Shown here piece after piece: positions 1-7,083 of a DNA stretch of 16,143 bases. This DNA is from Ichthyophonus hoferi (taxonomy: Eukaryota > Opisthokonta > Ichthyosporea > Ichthyophonida > Ichthyophonidae). Each line of letters starts with the position of its first letter. Position 1 is the first letter of the stretch. The stretch covers positions 13,756 through 29,898 of the forward strand of contig NAOQ01000053.1 of assembly GCA_002751075.1 (NCBI GenBank), written 5' to 3'. A program made the translations under genes and the position numbers. Under the pieces are notes generated by a model, which worked only from the letters and a program-made list of their open reading frames with translations, was not told the DNA's origin and did no database searches.

Positions 1-63
<63 letters not shown>

Positions 64-64
64 G
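1..64. repeat. (ATT)n microsatellite
   Basis: An uninterrupted run of about 21 ATT trinucleotides opens the window. It lies 5' of the first recognisable DHX16 exon, so it is probably intronic. No coding potential. Confidence 0.97.
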
Positions 65-346
65 ATTTATGTGTACTCCATTTCTGAATTTCCTATCAAT
101 TGACTTGGTTATTTTCTTATTTCGCCGGTTTAAATTAGTTATATTCTCATGCCCTTAACAGTTTAATACATTCCTATTCCCATCAAAACAAGTCACTGCA
201 TTGAATTAAAAACTAAAACTAATAAGCGTGTATCATTGGCACATAATAATCATTGATTTTAAAAATGTGTACTTAATTTAATTTCAATATTTGATTGATA
301 ATTAATTCTAACTGCATTATTTAATTCGATATTTGATGAAATGAGC

Positions 347-375
347 ATATACTATATTAGTACGATATAGTATAT
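347..375. repeat. perfect inverted repeat, 11-bp arms
   Basis: The arms ATATACTATAT and ATATAGTATAT are exact reverse complements around a 7-nt spacer. A second weaker hairpin follows at about 392-416 (8-bp arms ATATTATG/CATAATAT). Both lie in the intron upstream of the first visible DHX16 exon. The composition is almost pure A+T, so such structures can arise by chance; no function is assigned. Confidence 0.7.
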
Positions 376-475
376 TATAATATTATAACAACATATTATG
401 TTAATTGCATAATATACTACACCAGTATGTTCATAAATAGTAAGTATTATGTAAGTAAAAACTATTAAATGTTAC

Positions 476-507
476 ATTTTTATTTTTATTTTTATTTTTA
501 TTTTTTA
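476..507. repeat. (TTTTTA)n short tandem repeat
   Basis: About five units of a T-rich hexamer lie just upstream of the decayed exon copy at 521-600. It may have helped the local duplication by slippage (inference). Confidence 0.85.
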
Positions 508-520
508 AAAATTGTAAAAG

Positions 521-600
521 ACCACTAATTATCTCTCGATCTATGAAGCAAGTTGGAGAAGTGAGAGAAAGGCAGTAGGTTTAATGGAAAGTTAAAATAT
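521..600 (+). pseudogene. decayed tandem copy of the first visible DHX16 exon
   Basis: This stretch aligns with 660-738, the 3' splice-site region and first 60 nt of the real exon, at roughly three quarters identity by eye with few gaps. Shared blocks include ATGAAGC, GAGAGA, AGTAGG and TTTAATGGAAAG (CCTAATGGAAAG in the exon). The offset is about 139 bp, in the same orientation. The copy reads SMKQVGEVRER and then meets a stop, and the acceptor AG of the real exon is TCG here, so it should not be spliced. It is an intronic pseudo-exon made by tandem duplication of a host exon. Confidence 0.82.
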
Positions 601-678
601 AACTAATAACTAATCAAAAATATAATTTCAAATTTTTAAATACTTTCAAAGATTTAAATGACCAATTATTCTTTCTAG

Positions 679-2229
679 ATCCATGAAGCGAGCAAGAGAG
701 GTAAGAGAGCAGCTAGTAGGCCTAATGGAAAGAGTAGAGATAGAATCTACTACTTCCGATGACCATATTATGATAAGAAAGGCTATTACTGCAGGTAGGT
801 GATTGGGGGATATTTATAGATATATACCTAGGTGTGTGTATGATAGAATAGGATATAGTATGATGTATAATATAATATAAGATAGGATAACATAGTATAT
901 AAGATAGTATAATATAGTATAGGAAAAGACAGTAATATAGGTATGTGTACTATATACCAAATACAGGTATGTTTTGTATAACTAACGAATGAATATATAT
1001 AATTAATTAACCTAACGGTATTTTCAGGATATTTTTATAACACAGCCCGACTTACACGCGGTGGAAATTATAAAACAACAAAACACAACCAAGGGGTACA
1101 TGTACATCCCACTAGCTGTATGATAGAGGTAAGTGTGTGTATGTATAGTGTGTAGTGTGTAGGTATTTATGTATATAGGTATAAAGAGAGGTAAGTGTAG
1201 GTATGTATAGTGAGAGGGGGATGGTAGAGGTTACATGTGTAAGTATGTGTGTGCATGTGAGTACTAGGTAGGGTAGCGATAGGTTTAGATATATATATCA
1301 CTCTAAAAATAGTCCACCAATAACCTGGTGGTATTCCGCTTTAGTATAAAACAGAACCAATAATATTAATATGATTCAATTAACTTTTTCTTTATGTATT
1401 CTTTATAAAATTATATTTTAAAACTCCCATACTGTAGAAGGAAATGAGAGCTATAGATTTAACCAACCTAACACAACAAATTAATTAATTAACAAGAGGT
1501 AACTGTTATGGGACTATCTTAACACACAATAAATTAAATTTTAATGCTTTCATACTATTGTCCAATTAAACTAATTAATTGATTAATTAACAGGAGGTGC
1601 CGCGATGGGTGATTTATCATGAACTGGTAATGACTACTAAGGAATTTATGAGAAATGTACGTGTTTGGATTGGCAGATATATATAAATATATAGATATAC
1701 TCCAGTTTGTATTGGTTGATATTGCCACTTTGTTTTAATTTTTCATATTAATATGGTGCAAATTTGTATATTTTTGACTTTTTTGATAAATTTTAGGTAT
1801 AGGTGTATGTATATATATATATATGTATATAAGGTAGATAATATAGTTTATAGTTTAATAAATATAATTAGTTATGTGTACGAGAGGGTATGATATTGTA
1901 GGATGTTGTATATGCTGTATGGCATGGTATATATGTGTGATGTATGTAGATGTGTGTATTAATTGAAATTCCTTCTCTTTCTGAATCATTTATTGATTGT
2001 GGTTATATTATATGTTATATTATATGTTACTATACCCTATTCTACCCGCCTCTACCCTCCTCTTAACCAGTCCTCACTTTCTCTTTATCAGGTGATAGAG
2101 ATTCAACCAGAATGGCTCCTTGAAGTGGCGCCTCATTATTACAAGGCAAAGGAACTAGAGGATGACGCCACAACCAATAAGAAAAAGTTACCTAAAAACC
2201 ATAATGTTAGAACTGCGGGTGATGAATAA
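679..2229 (+). CDS. DHX16: DHX16/Prp2-type DEAH-box spliceosomal RNA helicase, C-terminal part
   Basis: Four exons encode the last 138 residues: 679-794, 1028-1128, 1594-1656 and 2092-2229 (stop TAA). Donors are GTAGGT, GTAAGT and GTACGT; acceptors are TAG, CAG, CAG and CAG. Phases agree: the first exon begins with the last base of a codon, Gly is split over junction one, and the other two junctions are phase 0. The protein contains [19 protein letters not shown], then [19 protein letters not shown] and [17 protein letters not shown]. This is the OB-fold (OB_NTP_bind) domain and tail of DHX16/Prp2; the last motif separates it from DHX8/Prp22. The family remodels the activated spliceosome before the first catalytic step, in the nucleus. 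The DEAH core and earlier exons lie left of the window. Introns are 233, 465 and 435 nt and G/T-rich on the sense strand. The tail after KELED is short and Lys-rich. Confidence 0.95.
838..935. repeat. degenerate TATAGTATAATATAGGATA-like repeat
   Basis: This intronic stretch of DHX16 is built from variants of ATAGTATAATATA and GATAGGATA. It is low complexity and no function is visible. Confidence 0.6.
1123..1210 (+). repeat. duplicated splice-donor segment
   Basis: The exon-intron junction AGAG/GTAAGTGT at 1125-1136 recurs as AGAG/GTAAGTGT at 1187-1198, and both continue with G(T/G)GTATGTATAGTG. The offset is 62 bp. The intron therefore carries two near-identical donors. The family alignment supports the first. 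Using the second would add 62 nt that contain an in-frame stop. Confidence 0.75.
1481..1525 (+). pseudogene. possible decayed copy of the third visible DHX16 exon start
   Basis: TTAATTAACAAGAGGT, followed after 6 nt by TATGGGA, resembles the real acceptor and exon start at 1583-1612 (TTAATTAACAGGAGGT, then ATGGGTGATTTATC). The match runs for about 40 nt and then fades. The surrounding DNA is so A+T-rich that part of the match may be chance. Confidence 0.4.
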
Positions 2230-2230
2230 A
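2225..2230 (+). promoter_or_regulatory. AATAAA overlapping the DHX16 stop codon
   Basis: The last codons GAA TAA followed by A create a canonical AATAAA, with GT- and T-rich sequence (GTTGGGGTATCATTTCTTTATTT) just downstream. If used, the 3' UTR would be only about 10-30 nt. No other AATAAA was noticed soon after it. Confidence 0.4.
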
Positions 2231-2240
2231 GTTGGGGTAT

Positions 2241-2312
2241 CATTTCTTTATTTATTTCTTTTTTCTTTTTCTTTTTTCTTTTTCTTTTTTTTTTCTTTTT
2301 TTTCTTTTTCTT
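2241..2312. repeat. polypyrimidine (CTTTTT)n tract
   Basis: About 70 nt of almost pure T with periodic C lies just past the DHX16 stop codon. It may be a T-rich downstream element for 3'-end formation, or simply a microsatellite. Confidence 0.85.
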
Positions 2313-2620
2313 GATTTATTCCGTTTTCATGATCACACAGAGCGGCAGCAGTCCCGAATATGGTGTTAACACTGAGAACTCCTTCTTTTAATACAATGAA
2401 TGATTCCTGACTTAGTTCTTTATTTGTATTAGACTATAACATATTCTATTTCTTTATTCTCTGCTATTAATCAATTTGTCGAACACGTGTTAAATATGTT
2501 ATATATATATATATATGCTCGTATTATTATACTGCTACCACTATAGTATTATAGTATTATAGTATTGTTATCTATAACCTTATATGGTATATGGTATTGG
2601 TATATCACTCTAACGAACTA
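2313..2620. other. intergenic, no gene seen
   Basis: AT-rich DNA downstream of DHX16 with a (TA)n run near 2499-2516 and three TATTATAG-like units near 2545-2565. No open frame of note on either strand. Confidence 0.6.
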
Positions 2621-2624
2621 CAAT

Positions 2625-2660
2625 GTCCCGCCAAGTTTCGCGCGACAGTTACCAATCAGT
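2625..2660. promoter_or_regulatory. GC-rich island with E2F/SBF-like and CCAAT motifs
   Basis: TCCCGCCA (2626-2633), TTTCGCGCGA (2636-2645) and CCAATCAG (2652-2659) lie within 35 bp of otherwise very AT-rich DNA. TTTCGCGC is an E2F-type core and contains the SBF-type TTTCGCG. Whether it serves the open frame near 3.3 kb or an unseen gene is unknown. Confidence 0.4.
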
Positions 2661-2829
2661 AAATCCTTCAATCGTCTCCATCGGATCGTGTATTATTGAT
2701 TGTCTGATCTATCAAGCTTAACTGAGAAAGAATGTATTTTCTTTCTAGTAAAGCGAATATGTATGCCGTATATGACCGTCAACTCTGAAAGAACAAGTGG
2801 TACAGCCTATATAGTAGCGGGTGAATTAT

Positions 2830-3250
2830 GAAATGATTGGTTCAATATTAGTTTGTGAAATGTCGTTCTTAATCATTTGAAACGATTGGTCAATACAGAT
2901 TACCAGAAAGTGAATAATTGGACTAATGAGGACATTTGGCTAAAAAGCTGTCTAAATCGGGACACATACGTTACACCGATTGGAAAATAAGATCAGGTTT
3001 CAAGTAATTCTAGTGGGCCTTACTGGTTTTCTGTGAATTGTATTAGCCAATCAGGATCTATGTGATTGTTTCTATTTTGGACCGAAATATGAAAGAGACG
3101 AAAATAACTAATAAAGTCACGGATAATGACGTGTAAACCATTATAAACAAAGCATTGCGTTTCTTATTATCTGTTAACCATCTTATATATATATTCTCAT
3201 TGATGGTTACAAGATACTTGACCTGTATTTTATAACCATATTTTATTACA
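2830..3250 (+). promoter_or_regulatory. promoter-like region with CCAAT boxes and TATA box
   Basis: Several ATTGG/CCAAT motifs (about 2838, 2884, 2917, 2980 and CCAATCAGGA at 3047) precede a TATA-like TTATATATATATT at 3184. The TATA lies about 67 bp before an ATG at 3251. The spacing of CCAATCAGGA to TATA (about 137 bp) is similar to the arrangement before the ORF at 15516. It could also be a solo LTR-like sequence; no paired terminal repeat was found. Confidence 0.4.
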
Positions 3251-3634
3251 ATGCCTAATTCTTTGTAAGCACTGGATTATAATCATCAGTGTTTAGATCT
3301 TTCTCCTATCAATAATACAGAGAACTGTTTAGTTACTCTTGATCGTAATAACAATTACTACATACACTCAGCCTTAGTATCTCTTAATGATTGTTTACAC
3401 TTTGCTATTCCACAATCACAACCTAAGCGTATTAAGGCAAGAATTGTTCCTCCGTTAATAGATGAATACTATAGACAGCGGAAGATAGAGCCACCATACA
3501 CGCCTTTTCTTATATCAAACGTTTCTCAACCTTCTATTGAAATTGGATCAGAGCTAAGAACTGCTTCTATGACTAGCCTAACAAGAGATACTTCTAAACA
3601 ACATCTGATTGGAGTCCCCGAAGCCTGTGGATGA
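3251..3634 (+). CDS. unrecognised coding-like frame, probably decayed
   Basis: The frame is open for 121 codons from 3269 to 3634, unusually long for DNA of this composition, but has no usable ATG at its 5' end, so an ATG-based ORF search misses it. The predicted chain is mixed and protein-like, with stretches such as NNYYIHSALVSLNDCLHFAI, KARIVPPLIDEYYRQRKIEP and SELRTASMTSLTRDTSK. No signal peptide or membrane segment is visible and I do not recognise a family. A TATA box lies about 67 bp upstream of an ATG at 3251. The last part has a degenerate direct repeat at 5192-5255, so the sequence belongs to something duplicated locally. It may be a host pseudogene, an exon of a larger gene, or part of an old element. 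Confidence 0.4.
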
Positions 3635-3868
3635 GTCAATGGAACTACGGCAAATGGCTATAGTTTAAAATAAATAGAGTAAGTTAATTATAGCCTAACA
3701 AAATGTTATGTCAGTTGTGCCCAAACAACATAAATTTATATCAAAATGGTATAGGCATTATTAGAAAAATAAATTCTAAATACATTTATCTAGATAATTA
3801 CACAGCAGAATACAACTCGGAAAAAGTTTTAATTTGCAATGGGCACTGATGATAATAAGGGCACCAGA

Positions 3869-3888
3869 CTTGTACTCTCTAGTACAAA
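3869..3888. repeat. small inverted repeat
   Basis: TTGTACT and AGTACAA flank a CTCT loop (7-bp perfect arms) directly before the hexamer microsatellite. A hairpin is possible; no function is assigned. Confidence 0.5.
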
Positions 3889-3889
3889 T

Positions 3890-3988
3890 CTGATCTATCT
3901 CTATCTATATCCAGATCTATATCTCTCTTTATATCTATATCTATATCTATATCTTTATCTATTTCTATATCTATATTTATATTTTTAT
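3890..3988. repeat. (TATCTA)n imperfect microsatellite
   Basis: About 16 units of a TATCTA hexamer, cleanest in the middle and with TTTATC/TATTTC variants at the right end. The 62-codon open frame across it (Leu-Tyr repeats) is a by-product. Confidence 0.93.
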
Positions 3989-4300
3989 AACAATCACGCA
4001 GAAGGAGACAGTTATCACAGGAGATAACTGATAACCTCTAAAATTAAAAATTAGACTACTGATTCAAAAACGCTACTGACACCCTGCACATATTGGAACT
4101 CTGAATCACAACATAATATAACTACAACATAGTTAGATAATAACTACAACACGGCAATATAATAAGTACAGCATAAAAGCCTAATAATTACACAGTGATT
4201 TAATACCTTGTTGTAACTCGCCATTTTTCTACCCATCCATTTATTAAATTAATATATATACATTGCTAAAAGGTTACATACTGAAGAGAATAAATTTATC
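3989..4300. other. AT-rich intergenic DNA
   Basis: No gene is supported. A short direct repeat ATAACTACAAC(A) occurs near 4116 and 4139. On the minus strand a short stretch at about 4211-4235 (KMASYNK, followed by a GT) looks exon-like but is too short to call. Confidence 0.5.
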
Positions 4301-4309
4301 AGGTTTCTA

Positions 4310-4545
4310 CTAGAGAGTGGAGCATATCTGAACAAAACCATATATATCAAATGCTATAGAAATAAAATTAGTATCTCTTGTACTAAGTTCTATTTGACGT
4401 ACAATGTTCCTCTCCATCGCTAATTGATCTGGATCATCATCACTAGGTCAGGGATAGGCTAAAGCTCTTACTTGTTCTATTTGCAATGCACACAGTTGTT
4501 CTGGGCTCGGATATGTTTTAAAAAAATTACCATGTAACTTGTAAT
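4310..4545 (-). pseudogene. minus-strand coding-like stretch, unrecognised
   Basis: Read on the minus strand, this holds YPSPEQLCALQIEQVRALAY followed, after one in-frame TGA at 4448-4450, by PSDDDPDQLAMERNIVRQIE and LSTRDTN. The composition is unlike the low-complexity frames around it, which are rich in Lys, Asn, Ile and Tyr. No family is recognised. It may be a decayed exon of the same former gene as 5029-5153, which is upstream on the same strand. Spliced use is not excluded, but no strong splice sites are seen. Confidence 0.35.
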
Positions 4546-5028
4546 ACATGCATTAACCATGGTCTAAATTAGTGTGATACATTAACAATAAAACAGAAAA
4601 ATAAAAATAAAATGTAGAGATGGATTATAATACCTGAAGTATTGTTCAGTCGAAAATAACTAGACCATTAATGTATGTATAAAATACCTATTTACATTGA
4701 TTAGTATAAGTTAAATACGTAAATATATATCATCTAAGACTTATGCTATTGAGCAATTAAACTATATATATTACAAGAATTTCAGTTTTACCTTTAAAAT
4801 ATTTTCTACCTAATAATAAATATACAGCAACAAAAATTTTCAACTACAAAGTATACTTATAGAACTATACTAACCCAATCATATGGTTTGTACACAATGT
4901 CTGTTCAGCACAATTTTCTGCTTTTAATACCATTGAATGTATTCAAAACGATAGCTATTAGAACTATCATGTACCCCAATAGGATGCATTAGTGGTCTAC
5001 TAGAATGTCTTCACAATAGTTGCAATCA

Positions 5029-5153
5029 TGTATAAATGTAAATGCAGCAACGCCCATAAGTGAGTGGTTCCACAGACTGCCCTAAGGCAGCCAAAGGACT
5101 AAGCCAAGAATTGGCGAGTTCCTGAGAGACTGGATTGAGATATTCTTCAAAAC
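5029..5153 (-). pseudogene. minus-strand exon-like stretch with strong acceptor, unrecognised
   Basis: On the minus strand an excellent 3' splice site (ten T's, then CAG at 5156-5154) is followed by a 41-codon open frame containing FEEYLNPVSQELANSWLSPL and ALGQSVEPLTYG. The frame ends at a TGA at 5028-5026, and no clear donor is seen before it. The stretch is richer in G+C than its surroundings. It looks like one exon of a host gene, possibly its last, or a remnant. I recognise no domain. The stretch at 4310-4545 lies downstream on the same strand and could belong with it. Confidence 0.4.
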
Positions 5154-5191
5154 CTGAAAAAAAAAATATTCTATTTAGGAATTAAAAACTT

Positions 5192-5255
5192 ATTGGAAAC
5201 CCCGAGCTTGTGGAAAAATCACTATAACTACTACAGATTGATATAAAAAGTAATA
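5192..5255 (+). pseudogene. degenerate direct copy of 3608-3680
   Basis: ATTGGAAACCCCGAGCTTG TGG here matches ATTGGAGTCCCCGAAGCCTG TGG at the end of the open frame near 3.6 kb, and similarity continues over about 60 nt (CACTATAACTACTAC against CAATGGAACTACGGC). Same orientation, about 1.58 kb apart. It supports a duplicated coding segment of unknown origin. Confidence 0.5.
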
Positions 5256-6600
5256 AAAAATTACAGTTCAAATACACAAGATTCAATTATATTCAACTGA
5301 CCATTCCCAAAAAAATTATTAAAAAAGATAATATCACGTACGGTAACTGTTACTATAAGTATATAATATGCAGAGTATAAATCAATTATGCAAACTATTA
5401 ATAATAAATTCAATGTGAGCATATTTAATATTAACATTTTATTTAAGACTACATGGCGACTCTACAAACTATTTAACTGATAAACCCTTTCCATTATATA
5501 TAATATATATAATAAGAAAAAATAAAGAGACAATTTCATAAAGCATATTAATAGAACTATAATAACCATCAAAGGCTATCAAAAATTACCTATCAAGCAT
5601 AGTACACGATGTCTAATATTTGACTACTCATTCTAAAAACAAATAGCGTAAAAACAATATAATACTGTATACACAAACTGCTACATAAAGTATATTATAA
5701 AGAATATATATATATATATATAAGATATAAAACATTCATATAAATTATTTTTAATAAATTCAATCTGATTACCTTTAGTTCATGAAATCTTTTTTATTCA
5801 ATTTACATATATAATTTTTTAAATTTTATGTAATAGTACTAACTAATACAGGTATAATGCAATACAATATCACAAATAAAGTAATTTAATTCATATGATT
5901 GGTAGTTAAAATAATACGTACTACAAAAACAACCCAACTACACAATACAAGAAAATAAATAATAAAACCAAAAATTTCTATTATATTAACAATTCAACAA
6001 TCTTTATATACAATAATCTCTATTTACATATATTTACTATACAGTATAGACAAAACAAAAATATATGCTTATGTATCAAATTTTCAGTTATCACTACATA
6101 ACAACACTATACTCTTACTAAACTTTAAAATATTTAAAATAATCATAAATTGCATGTAAAAAGTTGCTTAAAACAATGGTAACATCAACTGATGAACAAA
6201 CCCCCGTAATTATGCCACCACGAGCTAATGTAAACGATCGAATGAATGCCTTAACATAATATTTTTAAGTACAAATTGTCCCTCCATTCAATAATTCTTT
6301 TACAATTATACAAGAAATTATATATAGAAACATGTAATCTAAACTATATTATCTACTAATAATACCAAATAATTCTCATTGAAAATTAATCAACAACCGA
6401 TCCTTTGTTAAATAAATTAAAACAATGTTAAGAATCAACAAAACCTAAAATTTCCCCCAACACCAAACACAGTAAACCATGTTAATAAATTATACAAAAA
6501 ATCGTTTTGGAACATGACCGTATTTAATTTCAAGCATCCATATTCTACACCTGAATATACATACATTCCATTGAAAAATCACCTCCCTCTAAATCATAAC
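5256..6600. other. AT-rich gene-poor DNA
   Basis: About 1.3 kb of very AT-rich sequence with a (TA)n run near 5705-5723 and no long open frame. One small patch with higher G+C at 6170-6260 is open on both strands: a 27-codon ATG frame on plus and about 45 codons on minus with KAFIRSFTLARGGIITGVC. It could be a gene remnant but cannot be assigned. Confidence 0.5.
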
Positions 6601-6700
6601 AAAATTTAAGGTGTAGAGATTTTAATCAACCGTCCATTTAGAAGTGGATACTACAATACACATAAAACCTTGTGATTCAAAACAATACCAACTAAAGTCC
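6601..6700 (-). pseudogene. decayed copy of the eL42 gene 3' end
   Basis: AATTTAAGGTGTAGAG/ATTTTAATCAA and then GTCCATTTAGAAGTGGAT match the end of the real eL42 gene at 7043-7096 (AATTTTAGGCGCAG/ATTTTAATCAA, then GTCCATTTAGAACTGGAT). The match covers the last codons, the stop codon and the putative ATTAAA poly(A) signal, about 440 bp away in the same orientation. Further into the coding exon it fades quickly. Only the gene end is present, so this is a local partial duplication and not a whole-gene copy. Confidence 0.8.
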
Positions 6701-7040
6701 ACCACAAATTAAACAATAGATAAACTAAAAAACCGTAAGCTTCAAAATTCTTATAAATGAACAAGAGTAAGCAAAAGCTTTTAATAGCCTAACTATAGGG
6801 ACACTTTAAAGTTCCCAGGATACAACTTGTCTTCCGAAGTAGCCTCCTACTAACACAAACCATAGCAATAAATTGGTCAATACTACAATTTTAGTCAACA
6901 CCTCCGCATTCAAATTAAAATACTACAGAATTATATAAACAGAAACTTATAATTTACAACAGTATAAAATAAACTAATGAAACCCAAAGCGCTTTCAATA
7001 CCAAAAAGCAAACTGGTAATCAACTATTGAATTTCACAAT
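6701..7040. other. spacer between the eL42 gene and its decayed end copy
   Basis: AT-rich DNA without a supported gene. A stretch at 6810-6860 has a little resemblance to the eL42 last exon (CTTGTCTTCCGAAGT), too weak to call a second copy. Confidence 0.4.
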
Positions 7041-7058
7041 ATAATTTTAGGCGCAGAT

Positions 7059-7064
7059 TTTAAT
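7059..7064 (-). promoter_or_regulatory. putative eL42 poly(A) signal ATTAAA
   Basis: Read on the minus strand, ATTAAA lies about 20 nt past the eL42 stop codon. It is preserved in the decayed copy at 6601-6700. No AATAAA is nearer. Confidence 0.5.
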
Positions 7065-7083
7065 CAAAAATTCGACAGTCCAT

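Noticed and set aside
3839-4027. 62-codon Leu/Tyr-repeat ORF
   Set aside because: It is a translation of the hexamer microsatellite.
6176-6259. 27-codon ATG frame in a slightly GC-richer patch
   Set aside because: Too short, open on both strands and without splice or promoter support; mentioned only under the gene-poor region.
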